A stretch of 64,000 bases of DNA, from the NCBI GenBank assembly GCA_964549275.1, contig CAZJUP010000003.1:140281-204280 (forward strand), written 5' to 3'. A program made the position numbers and the translations under genes. Below, one piece after another: positions 35,336-42,865 of the stretch. The stretch comes from CAZJUP01 sp964549275. Its GTDB lineage: Bacteria > Fidelibacterota > Marinisomatia > Marinisomatales > TCS55. Under the pieces are notes generated by a model. The model was given only the letters and a program-made list of their open reading frames with translations. It had not been told where the DNA came from and did no database searches. How positions within the stretch are numbered: the stretch's first letter is position 1; the number at the start of each line of letters is the position of its first letter.

Positions 35336-36373
35336 ATGAATACAAGAGAAAAAATCAGATTAACCCAGCTTTCCCACGGCTCAGGCTGAGCATGCAAAAT
35401 CGGTCCTGAAGACCTGGCCCAGGTACTGGGTCATCTCAAGTCTCCACAGCATGAAGATGTCATCGTTGGATTTAACGGTTCCGATGATGCTGCAGTCGTA
35501 CGCCTTAATGACGGTAAACTACTCCTTCAAACTGTAGACTTTTTCACACCTATCGTTGACGACCCCTACCTCTTTGGCCAAATTGCAGCTGCCAATTCTC
35601 TTTCCGATATTTATGCCATGGGAGGGACCCCGCTATTTGCATTAAATATTGTTGGATTCCCTATTCACGATTTGCCTAAAACCATTTTAACTGCAATTCT
35701 TCAAGGAGGGGCCGATAAAGCCGCTGAAGCAGGAGTCTCAATCGTCGGAGGACATAGTATTGATGATAAAGAACCCAAATACGGCCTTGTGGTTACGGGA
35801 GAGGTCAAAGAAAATCACCTCATCACTAACGCTGGAGCAAAACCGGGAGATGTATTAGTCCTGACGAAACCATTAGGAACAGGGATTATTTCTACGGCCA
35901 TTAAAAAGGGATTCGATTCTGAAGAATCCTTAAAGGCCGCAACAGAATCCATGACTACACTAAACGCTGAAGCCGCCAAATTAATGAAAAAGTATTCGGC
36001 AAATGCTGCAACAGATATTACCGGTTTTGGTCTTTTAGGCCACTTGGGAGAAATGTGTAAAAGCAGTGGGGTCAGTGCAACAATACATTTCGATAGCTTA
36101 CCCTTTTTGCCGGGTGTGGAATCCTTGGCTCAGCGAAAATTAATCCCCGGAGGTAGCAAACGAAACCTGGACCATGCAAATCACTTCGTATCCTTTTCAA
36201 AGCATGTGAACAAAACCCAAAAATATATGGCCTCAGATGCTCAGACTTCAGGTGGACTACTGATTTCAATGAACGAAAGTCTTGCTGCAGATTTTTGTTC
36301 AGAATTTTCATCCTCCTGCAATATAATCGGATCTGTAAATGAACAAAATTCATCCCTGATTCAACTAGATTAA
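35336..36373 (+). CDS. selD: Selenide, water dikinase SelD with selenocysteine at its active site
   Basis: Makes selenophosphate from selenide and ATP for selenocysteine and selenouridine synthesis. Reading from ATG at 35336, the N-terminus is TQLSHGSG-U-ACKIGPEDL, where the codon at residue 18 is TGA (35387-35389). The active-site residue of SelD is Cys or Sec in this SHGxG-C/U-xCKI motif, so TGA is decoded as selenocysteine. The frame then continues without a break through GSDDAAVVR, LLLQTVDFFTPIVDDPYLFGQIAAANSLSD, GFGLLGHLGEM and SDAQTSGGLL, 345 residues including Sec, the usual length. Simple ORF calling starts only at 35618. No clear ribosome site precedes the ATG, and an in-frame TAA sits directly before it. 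Two candidate hairpins follow the UGA. Confidence 0.95.
35387..35389 (+). other. In-frame TGA read as selenocysteine (residue 18 of SelD)
   Basis: The codon lies between GSG and ACKI in the catalytic motif of SelD. The frame is open for 17 codons before and 327 after it, with no frameshift. A sequencing error changing TGC or TGT to TGA cannot be excluded from one sequence, but the hairpin downstream fits a recoding site. Confidence 0.92.
35403..35432 (+). promoter_or_regulatory. Bacterial SECIS element candidate in selD mRNA
   Basis: Just after the UGA the RNA can form GGUC-CUGAA-GACC (35403-35415) and a stronger hairpin GGCCCAG-GUA-CUGGGUC (7 bp, 35416-35432). Its loop contains GU, 33 bases after the UGA, within the range known for bacterial SECIS elements bound by SelB. 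The second hairpin is the better candidate. Structure was judged by eye only. Confidence 0.55.
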
Positions 36374-36378
36374 TTATT

Positions 36379-36403
36379 ATATACGACTTTATTAGTCCTA
36401 TTT
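36379..36403 (+). promoter_or_regulatory. Rrf2/IscR-type operator in front of the SUF operon
   Basis: ATATAC-GACT-TTATT-AGTC-CTATTT: the core GACT-N5-AGTC agrees exactly with the half-sites and spacing of the type 1 IscR consensus. It lies 58 bp before the start of the Rrf2 gene, just upstream of the promoter candidate, so autoregulation is likely. Confidence 0.55.
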
Positions 36404-36408
36404 ATTTA

Positions 36409-36440
36409 TTGCTCTGAAAGTCACGGCTGGGGTAACTTTA
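36409..36440 (+). promoter_or_regulatory. Promoter candidate of the SUF operon
   Basis: TTG at 36409-36411, a 21-base spacer and TAACTTTA at 36433-36440, one mismatch from TAnnTTTG. The ATG of the Rrf2 gene is 20 bases further, with AGAAGG before it. Confidence 0.5.
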
Positions 36441-36460
36441 AGAACCGTAAAGAAGGCAAA

Positions 36461-36859
36461 ATGTTAAAACTCACACGAAAAGTTGAATATGCCCTGATAG
36501 CCCTTAGACATATGCAGGCAAAACCGAGGGAAAGTATTACCAGCACAAAAGAGATTGCAGGTCAATATGGCATCCCTCAGCAGCTATTGGCAAAGACATT
36601 GCAACAGATGGCGCGCCAACAATTGATTGAAGCCATTCAAGGTCCAAATGGCGGCTATAGAATCGAAGCAGATTTGAGTCGGATTAACCTCATTCAATTT
36701 TTCGAAAACCTTGAAGGCCCTTTGGGAATGATGGACTGTTACTTTGATTCTGATTGTATCCAAATGGATGCCTGCAACATTAGGATGCCCATTCAAAAAA
36801 TCAATGCAAATTTGAGAGATATGTTATCAAAAATGACCGTTCAGGAGGTAACCAGCTAA
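36461..36859 (+). CDS. Rrf2-family transcriptional regulator of the SUF operon
   Basis: 132-aa winged-helix regulator. KVEYALIALRHM begins the first helix, YGIPQQLLAKTLQQMARQQLIEAIQGPNGGYRI covers the recognition helix and wing, and three cysteines in CYFDSDCIQMDAC are placed as the cluster ligands of IscR/SufR-type sensors. It would sense Fe-S status through a bound cluster and control the genes downstream. It begins the operon, with the DUF59 gene 2 bp after its stop. Confidence 0.92.
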   Translation: MLKLTRKVEYALIALRHMQAKPRESITSTKEIAGQYGIPQQLLAKTLQQMARQQLIEAIQGPNGGYRIEADLSRINLIQFFENLEGPLGMMDCYFDSDCIQMDACNIRMPIQKINANLRDMLSKMTVQEVTS

Positions 36860-36861
36860 CC

Positions 36862-37239
36862 ATGAGTACAATAAATCAAGAACAAGTTATTGAAGTATTA
36901 AAGCAATGCTATGACCCGGAAATCCCTGTAGATCTGTGGAATCTTGGTCTAATCTATGATATTCAAATCCAGGATGCTTACGATGGAAACAAGTCCGATG
37001 TAAATATCACCATGTCTCTGACAACCCCCGGGTGCGGAATGGGCCAATACATGGCGGATGATATAAAATCTAAACTTGAAGCCAAGGATGAAGTGAATCA
37101 GGCTTTTGTGCAAGTGACGTTTGACCCTCCGTGGAACCCCTCCATGATTACAGAAGAAGCCCGGACTAAATTAGGGTTAGGTGTTAGCGAACCGGAAGAA
37201 AGACATACCCCGTCACATCAAGAATCGGAGTGGGAATAA
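36862..37239 (+). CDS. DUF59/MIP18-family Fe-S cluster maturation protein (PaaD-like)
   Basis: 125 aa. The DUF59 core is CYDPEIPVDLWNLGLIYDI (residues about 14-32), then the conserved Cys loop TTPGCGMGQYMADDI, and the FDPPWNPSMIT ending. Such proteins help hand over or assemble Fe-S clusters; the exact role is open. A second DUF59 protein (SufT) with a nearly parallel core is encoded later in the same operon. Its stop shares bases with the next start (TAATG). Confidence 0.92.
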   Translation: MSTINQEQVIEVLKQCYDPEIPVDLWNLGLIYDIQIQDAYDGNKSDVNITMSLTTPGCGMGQYMADDIKSKLEAKDEVNQAFVQVTFDPPWNPSMITEEARTKLGLGVSEPEERHTPSHQESEWE

Positions 37240-37595
37240 TGGACACATCAACACAAAATATCTTGGGTGGGGAAATTACCGTAACTAAAAAGGCTGCCAA
37301 AAGGGTTCAGGCAATTTTGAAGAGCGAAAAAAAAGAAGGCTACGGTTTGCGCCTCTCTGTAACCGGCGGAGGGTGCTCTGGTATGAATTACAATTTAACT
37401 TTTGACAAAAATGAAAATGAATATGACAAAATTTTCAAAAGTTACGGTTTAACCATTTATTGCGATTTAAAAAGTTTTTTATATCTCCGTGGTGTGGAAA
37501 TTGACTATTCATCAAACATGTTATCCGGTGGATTTAAGATTAATAATCCTAATGCAAAACGAACCTGCGGTTGCGGAACCAGTTTTTCTGCATAA
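37239..37595 (+). CDS. A-type Fe-S carrier (IscA/SufA/ErpA family)
   Basis: 118 aa with the ATG at 37239, preferred over the GTG at 37230 because of TAATG coupling with the DUF59 gene and GGAG eight bases upstream. The three ligand cysteines are in GGGCSGMNY and the ending CGCGTSF, and ITVTKKAAKRVQAIL is the family's first helix. It carries [2Fe-2S]/[4Fe-4S] clusters from the SufBCD scaffold to target proteins. Confidence 0.94.
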   Translation: MDTSTQNILGGEITVTKKAAKRVQAILKSEKKEGYGLRLSVTGGGCSGMNYNLTFDKNENEYDKIFKSYGLTIYCDLKSFLYLRGVEIDYSSNMLSGGFKINNPNAKRTCGCGTSFSA

Positions 37596-37633
37596 TCTTA
37601 GTCAAGATTAACACCTAATGAGTTGAGAGTAAA

Positions 37634-39082
37634 ATGCCGGCAAACCAAAAAATAATTGATGATGCCATTCAACAAGATTATAAATATGGCTTTGTCACGG
37701 AAATTGAACAGGAAACACTTCCACCTGGTTTGGACGAATCTGTTATACGGCATATTTCTGCTAAAAAAAAGGAACCAGACTGGTTAACCGAATGGAGATT
37801 AAACGCTTATCTCAAATGGCAAAAAATGAAAGAGCCCAATTGGGCAAAGGTCGATTATCCTCCTATTGACTACCAAGGTATCAGTTATTACGCTGCGCCT
37901 AAAGAAAGAGAAAAGCTCAAGAGTTTGGACGAAGTCGATCCTGAACTATTAAGAACGTACGAAAAACTCGGTATTCCTCTTGAAGAACAAAAATTGCTTG
38001 CAGGTGTAGCAGTTGACGCAGTATTTGATAGTGTTTCCATCACAACAACATTTAAAGAAGAACTGGAAAAACATGGTGTAATTTTTTGTTCGTTCTCAGA
38101 GGCAGTTCAGAATCATCCGGAGTTAGTCAAATCCTACCTTGGTTCAGTTGTCCCGGCCACAGACAATTATTTTGCCGCGTTGAATTCCGCTGTTTTTAGC
38201 GACGGCAGCTTTGTATACATCCCCAAAGGGGTACGGTGCCCCATGGAGCTTTCAACTTATTTCAGAATAAATGCCGCCAATACAGGACAGTTCGAACGGA
38301 CACTCATTATTGCAGATAAGGGAAGCTATGTCAGTTATCTGGAAGGATGCACTGCCCCCATGAGAGATGAAAATCAACTTCACGCCGCCGTTGTGGAACT
38401 AGTGGCCCATGAGAATGCAGAAATAAAATATTCCACCGTCCAAAACTGGTATCCGGGAGATCCGAAAACAGGAAAAGGAGGCATTTACAATTTTGTCACC
38501 AAAAGGGGGTCCTGTATTGAAGATCATGCAAAAATATCCTGGACACAAGTTGAAACAGGGTCAGCCATTACTTGGAAATATCCAAGCTGTATTTTAAAAG
38601 GAAATCATACTGTTGGTGAATTTTACTCCGTAGCCATGACCAATAATTTTCAGCAGGCAGATACCGGAACTAAAATGGTTCATTTGGGGAAAAACACCAA
38701 GAGTACTATCATTTCTAAGGGGATTTCTGCGGGACAGAGCCAAAACACATATAGGGGTGGTGTAAAAATTATGGATGGTGCCGAAAATGCCCGTAATTAT
38801 TCTCAATGTGATTCTATTCTTATCGGAAGTTCATGCGGTGCACATACATTTCCTTATATTGATGTAAGAAACCCTTCGGCACAAATGGAACATGAAGCGT
38901 CGACATCCCGAATTGGAGAAGACCAACTGTATTATTGTAATCAGCGTGGCATCTCCACAGAAGATGCTGTGTCAATGATTGTAAACGGATTCTGCAAAGA
39001 CGTTTTTAATGAACTTCCCATGGAATTTGCTGTCGAAGCGCAAAAACTAATGGAAGTCAGCCTCGAAGGGGCCGTGGGATAA
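37634..39082 (+). CDS. sufB: Fe-S cluster scaffold subunit SufB
   Basis: 482 aa, full-length SufB. YIPKGVRCPMELSTYFRINA, IIADKGSYVSYLEGCTAP and the C-terminal beta-helix with STIISKGISAGQSQNTYRGGVKI and SSCGAHTFPYIDVRNPSAQMEHEASTSRIGEDQLYYCNQRGIS are unmistakable. With SufC and SufD it forms the SufBC2D scaffold where sulfur from SufE and iron are assembled into clusters. A start with GAGAG ahead. Confidence 0.98.
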   Translation: MPANQKIIDDAIQQDYKYGFVTEIEQETLPPGLDESVIRHISAKKKEPDWLTEWRLNAYLKWQKMKEPNWAKVDYPPIDYQGISYYAAPKEREKLKSLDEVDPELLRTYEKLGIPLEEQKLLAGVAVDAVFDSVSITTTFKEELEKHGVIFCSFSEAVQNHPELVKSYLGSVVPATDNYFAALNSAVFSDGSFVYIPKGVRCPMELSTYFRINAANTGQFERTLIIADKGSYVSYLEGCTAPMRDENQLHAAVVELVAHENAEIKYSTVQNWYPGDPKTGKGGIYNFVTKRGSCIEDHAKISWTQVETGSAITWKYPSCILKGNHTVGEFYSVAMTNNFQQADTGTKMVHLGKNTKSTIISKGISAGQSQNTYRGGVKIMDGAENARNYSQCDSILIGSSCGAHTFPYIDVRNPSAQMEHEASTSRIGEDQLYYCNQRGISTEDAVSMIVNGFCKDVFNELPMEFAVEAQKLMEVSLEGAVG

Positions 39083-39104
39083 ACTAAATCGAAAGAAAAC
39101 TTTT

Positions 39105-39836
39105 ATGAGCCCTGACAGCATCTCAGCATACAACCTTGAAGAGCGTGTTTCTCTTTATGATCGAGATATGAATCTCATGCATCCCAATCGTCCTAAAATG
39201 ATTGATATCGCTTTAGAGATTCTTCCTTTTTCTCCAAACACGCCCTTAATCGCACTAGATGTTGGTGTGGGCACAGGATCATTTACTAAAAATTTTCTAC
39301 TCAAATTTCCCCAAAGCCAGGTCTTTGCAGTTGATGGTTCAGAGGTTATGATTGAATTAGCAAAATCCCGATTGGACGGATTTCTGAAATACATTGAATT
39401 TAAAATCGGTGATTTCCGCAAATTGGAAAATCTCTTAAATCAAACAACAACTTTTGACGTGATTTTTTCCTCCTATGCTCTTCATCATCTATCGCCAGAA
39501 GAAAAGGGAACGGTCCTAAATACAATATACACCCACTTGTCTCCCGGGGGATGGTTTATCAATGCTGATTTAATTGTTGCTGAATCTCCAGTTATTGAGG
39601 ACCGGATTCAAACTATCCGCTTAGAAGGGATATTGGAAAGAGCAGGGCAATCCGATGACAGGTTTCAATCCATAACTGATGTGAAAAAGTTTATAAATGA
39701 TTTGGAAGAAGCAGAAGGAGACCAACCCGTTACCTTAAATAAAGATTTAGACTTGATGGAAGAAGCGGGATTTTCCCAAGTCTCACTTTTTTGGCAAGAA
39801 TACAGAGAAGTAGTATTCGGAGGAATTAAGAATTGA
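39105..39836 (+). CDS. SAM-dependent methyltransferase inserted between sufB and sufC
   Basis: 243-aa class I methyltransferase. SAM motif I is ALDVGVGTGSF, motif II is in VFAVDGSEVMIELA, and FDVIFSSYALHHLSPEEKG fits motif IV. It resembles methyltransferase_25/TehB-like domains, which act on small molecules, but no substrate is evident. It sits in the same direction with short gaps (22 and 18 bp) in the SUF operon, an unusual position that may mean a link to Fe-S biogenesis or chance insertion. Confidence 0.9.
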   Translation: MSPDSISAYNLEERVSLYDRDMNLMHPNRPKMIDIALEILPFSPNTPLIALDVGVGTGSFTKNFLLKFPQSQVFAVDGSEVMIELAKSRLDGFLKYIEFKIGDFRKLENLLNQTTTFDVIFSSYALHHLSPEEKGTVLNTIYTHLSPGGWFINADLIVAESPVIEDRIQTIRLEGILERAGQSDDRFQSITDVKKFINDLEEAEGDQPVTLNKDLDLMEEAGFSQVSLFWQEYREVVFGGIKN

Positions 39837-39854
39837 ATTTGATAATTAATTTGA

Positions 39855-40610
39855 ATGAATGCCCAGGACATGATTGACATAAAGAATCTTCACGTTTCTA
39901 TACGTGGAAAAGAAATTTTAAAAGGAATAAACCTTAACATAAAACTGGGGGAACTCCATGCAATTATGGGGAAAAATGGTTCCGGTAAAAGCACCTTGGC
40001 TAATGTCATCACTGGTAGAGATAACTATGAAATATCAGAAGGCAGGATGCTGTATTATGGCAAAGATTTAACTGAAAAAAGCCCGGAGGAAAGGGCTTTA
40101 GCCGGAATTTTCATGTCCTTCCAATATCCGGTCGTAATTCCAGGAGTAAATAACACTTATTTTCTCAGAGCAGCTTTGAATGCAAAACTTAAGCATTTAG
40201 GCAAAAAAGAGTTGAATGCGGTTGACTTTTTAAACCTGATTCGCGAAAAACTTAAACTGGTGAAAATGGATGAATCGTATTTAAGTCGAGCAGTAAATGA
40301 TGGCTTCTCCGGGGGGGAGAAAAAAAGGAATGAAATTCTGCAAATGCTTACTCTCGAACCTCAATTTTCTATTTTAGACGAAACTGATTCTGGACTGGAT
40401 ATTGATGCATTGAAGGTTGTGGCAGACGGAGTAAATCAATTTCGCAGAAAGGACAGGGCCTTTTTAGCAATTACCCACTATCAGCGTCTGTTGGATTACA
40501 TGGAACCAGACTATATTCATGTCCTTATAGACGGAAAAATTGTTCTTTCCGGAGATAAATCATTGGCCGGTGAATTGGAAGAAAAAGGATATAACTGGCT
40601 GGAAAAATAA
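39855..40610 (+). CDS. sufC: SUF system ATPase SufC
   Basis: 251-aa ABC ATPase. Walker A is GKNGSGKST, the signature is SGGEKKRNEILQML, Walker B is FSILDETDSGLDID and the His switch is in ITHYQRLL. IFMSFQYPVVIPGV and DETDSGLDIDALK are typical of SufC. It energises the SufBCD scaffold. The ATG at 39855 or the one five codons later (39870) could serve as start. Confidence 0.98.
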   Translation: MNAQDMIDIKNLHVSIRGKEILKGINLNIKLGELHAIMGKNGSGKSTLANVITGRDNYEISEGRMLYYGKDLTEKSPEERALAGIFMSFQYPVVIPGVNNTYFLRAALNAKLKHLGKKELNAVDFLNLIREKLKLVKMDESYLSRAVNDGFSGGEKKRNEILQMLTLEPQFSILDETDSGLDIDALKVVADGVNQFRRKDRAFLAITHYQRLLDYMEPDYIHVLIDGKIVLSGDKSLAGELEEKGYNWLEK

Positions 40611-40614
40611 TCAA

Positions 40615-41898
40615 ATGAGTTTATTCCAATCAGAATTTAATTCCTTACAATCCATGTGGCAGCATGAACCTGACGCACTAAGAAACCTTCGCCAACAATC
40701 CTTTAATCAGTTTAAAACACTGGGATTGCCTACCCGCAAATGGGAAGAATGGAAGTATACCAATTTTAGTGAATTGTCCAATATTCCTTTCAATCTTTCA
40801 CAACCGGATTCTCTTCCGTCATCAATAAGAAAACCAATTCCCCGTTTTGAAGATAGCTATCGTCTTTTATTCATTAATGGACATTTTCAGCAAAATCACG
40901 AATCACTTCCTGATGAAATAAATCTAACCTCATTATTAAATGCCTTTAACCAGGACGCATCTTCATTCAAAACAAAAAGAAATGCTAATCCGTTTCATTT
41001 ATTAAACACAGCAATGATGAACAGCGGCATCTCAATTAACATTCCGGATGACGTCCAATTAGACAAACCTCTACACCTAATCTATGCCACAACCGGACAT
41101 GCGAAGGAAATCATGAACCATCCCCGGTTTAATCTACGTATGGGTAAAAACACCTCCATAACTTTCATAGAACATTTTTACGGTTATTCATCTCAATCCT
41201 ATTTTAATAATATAGTCTCTGATTTTGATGTAGGTAGTCATTCAACACTGAATCACTATTATATCCAAGAGGAAGGTGAACAAGGATTTCATGTGTCATC
41301 GTCAACTTACCATTTAAAAAATAAGGCCGTATTACATACACATTATCTCTCGTTGGGAAGTAAACTTCAGAGAAATAATATTCGCGTCGTCCATGAAAAA
41401 GAAAATGGGGAGTCTCAATTAAGAGGGCTTTCGTTATCTCATCAACGACAGCATTTAGATACTCATGTAGTTGTAGACCATGGATCTCCACATTGCACCA
41501 GCACACAATTATTTAAAAATATTCTGGATGGCACATCTCATGGTGTATTTAACGGAAAGGTCGTTGTCCATTCTAAGGCACAAAAGACCTATGCAGACCA
41601 ATCCAATAAAAATATTCTTTTAAGCAAAAAGTCCCTTATGCATTCCAATCCACAATTGGAAATTGATGCGGACGATGTCAAATGCTCCCATGGATCTACA
41701 ACCGGGCAAATTGATGAAGAAGCCTTATTTTATCTTCGGTCCAGAGGTATCGATTTAAAAACTGCCCGGGGGTTAATCATTAATGGATTTGCCAATGAAA
41801 TTTTGGAATCCATTACAATTAATTCCGTCAAAGATTATATGGAGTCCAAACTCAATTCCTGGTTAAGCCATCTTAAAATGGATAAAGGAAACCCATGA
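40615..41898 (+). CDS. sufD: Fe-S scaffold subunit SufD
   Basis: 427 aa with the ATG at 40615; a longer frame to 40540 lies inside sufC. The SufB/D fold is visible in LPTRKWEEWKYTN, HTHYLSLGSKLQRNNIRVVHEKENG, GVFNGKVVVHSKAQKTYADQ and CSHGSTTGQIDEEALFYLRSRGI. Sequence is less conserved than SufB, as usual. Overlaps sufE by 4 bp (ATGA). Confidence 0.96.
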   Translation: MSLFQSEFNSLQSMWQHEPDALRNLRQQSFNQFKTLGLPTRKWEEWKYTNFSELSNIPFNLSQPDSLPSSIRKPIPRFEDSYRLLFINGHFQQNHESLPDEINLTSLLNAFNQDASSFKTKRNANPFHLLNTAMMNSGISINIPDDVQLDKPLHLIYATTGHAKEIMNHPRFNLRMGKNTSITFIEHFYGYSSQSYFNNIVSDFDVGSHSTLNHYYIQEEGEQGFHVSSSTYHLKNKAVLHTHYLSLGSKLQRNNIRVVHEKENGESQLRGLSLSHQRQHLDTHVVVDHGSPHCTSTQLFKNILDGTSHGVFNGKVVVHSKAQKTYADQSNKNILLSKKSLMHSNPQLEIDADDVKCSHGSTTGQIDEEALFYLRSRGIDLKTARGLIINGFANEILESITINSVKDYMESKLNSWLSHLKMDKGNP

Positions 41899-42308
41899 AA
41901 TCCATTCCGGTAAAAATGACAGAAATTAAAAATGAATTTCTTCTTTTTCCTGACACGCGTGATAAATACGTCTATCTGGTGGACTTGGGAAAAGAATCCC
42001 CGGGATTGGATAAAATATACCACAAAGAAGCCTATCGAATACCCGGATGCACTTCACAAGCCTGGGTTGTTTCTAAAAAAGATTCGGAAAACCGTTTTGT
42101 ATTCCATACTGATTCCGATGCTATGATTGTAAAAGGACTACTCTACTTATTGGAACGATTATTTAATGGGCATACTCAAAAAGAAATTGATGCGGTGAAT
42201 GGGCCTAAACTCATTGAGGATATCGGACTGGGCGGGACAATCAGCAGCCAGCGAACCAATGGATTTTTAGGTGCAATAGAAAAAATTAAAACTGAATTAC
42301 AAACCTAA
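41895..42308 (+). CDS. sufE: Sulfur acceptor protein SufE
   Basis: 137 aa. RDKYVYLVDLGKESPGLD is the SufE opening, the sulfur-accepting Cys is in IPGCTSQAWVV, and GLLYLLERLFNGHT and GLGGTISSQRTNGF complete the family pattern. It takes persulfide from the cysteine desulfurase SufS and passes it to SufB. Starts within the sufD stop (ATGA). Confidence 0.96.
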   Translation: MKSIPVKMTEIKNEFLLFPDTRDKYVYLVDLGKESPGLDKIYHKEAYRIPGCTSQAWVVSKKDSENRFVFHTDSDAMIVKGLLYLLERLFNGHTQKEIDAVNGPKLIEDIGLGGTISSQRTNGFLGAIEKIKTELQT

Positions 42309-42310
42309 CT

Positions 42311-42865
42311 ATGTATACAAACACAGATGAAAAAGTAACCGTGGTCAGGGATTGTGATGCAACGCTAATACCCTTTGGAAATAAATTGACATTAAACAAA
42401 GGAGAAGAAGGCCACATCACCCAAGCACTGGGCGGAAGTTATACCCTCATGATTCGAGGAAATCTCGTAAGGGTTGAAGGAAAGGATGCTGATGCTATTG
42501 GTAAAATTCCAGAAATTCAACCGTGGATGAAAGAAAAAGGTGAAAATGGGAGAGCAAACGAAAAAGCTCTATGGGAAGCCATGAAAACCTGTTATGACCC
42601 TGAAATTCCTGTAAATATAGTGGATTTAGGGCTAATCTATTCCTGTGAAGTTTCTAGTGACGAAGATGGAGGCTCTTTTGTGGATGTAAAAATGACCTTG
42701 ACCGCACCGGGATGTGGTATGGGAGATATGATTGCCGGAGAAGTTCATCAAAAATTAGAAGCTATTCCCGGTGTTCAGGAAGCCAGGGTTCAACTGGTAT
42801 GGGATCCTCCATGGGATCGCTCCATGATATCTGAAGCAGCCCGTCTCCAACTGGGCTTAATGTAA
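42311..42865 (+). CDS. sufT: Fe-S assembly protein SufT (DUF59 with N-terminal extension)
   Basis: 184 aa. The N-terminal extension (VVRDCDATLIPFGNKLTLNKGEEGHITQALGGSYTLMI) is the SufT hallmark, and the C-terminal DUF59 domain has CYDPEIPVNIVDLGLIYSCEV, TAPGCGMGDMI and WDPPWDRSMI. It aids transfer of clusters to target enzymes under high demand. It fills the two-base gap to sufE and ends directly before sufS. Confidence 0.95.
   Translation: MYTNTDEKVTVVRDCDATLIPFGNKLTLNKGEEGHITQALGGSYTLMIRGNLVRVEGKDADAIGKIPEIQPWMKEKGENGRANEKALWEAMKTCYDPEIPVNIVDLGLIYSCEVSSDEDGGSFVDVKMTLTAPGCGMGDMIAGEVHQKLEAIPGVQEARVQLVWDPPWDRSMISEAARLQLGLM

Noticed and set aside
35264..35617. Non-coding leader or frameshifted start of selD
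   Set aside because: The region codes in one frame from ATG 35336; the only break is the TGA at the Sec position of the active-site motif, so recoding explains it better than a frameshift or pseudogene.
40540..40614. N-terminal extension of SufD into sufC
   Set aside because: The overlapping part is in a different frame within sufC; the family start fits the ATG at 40615.
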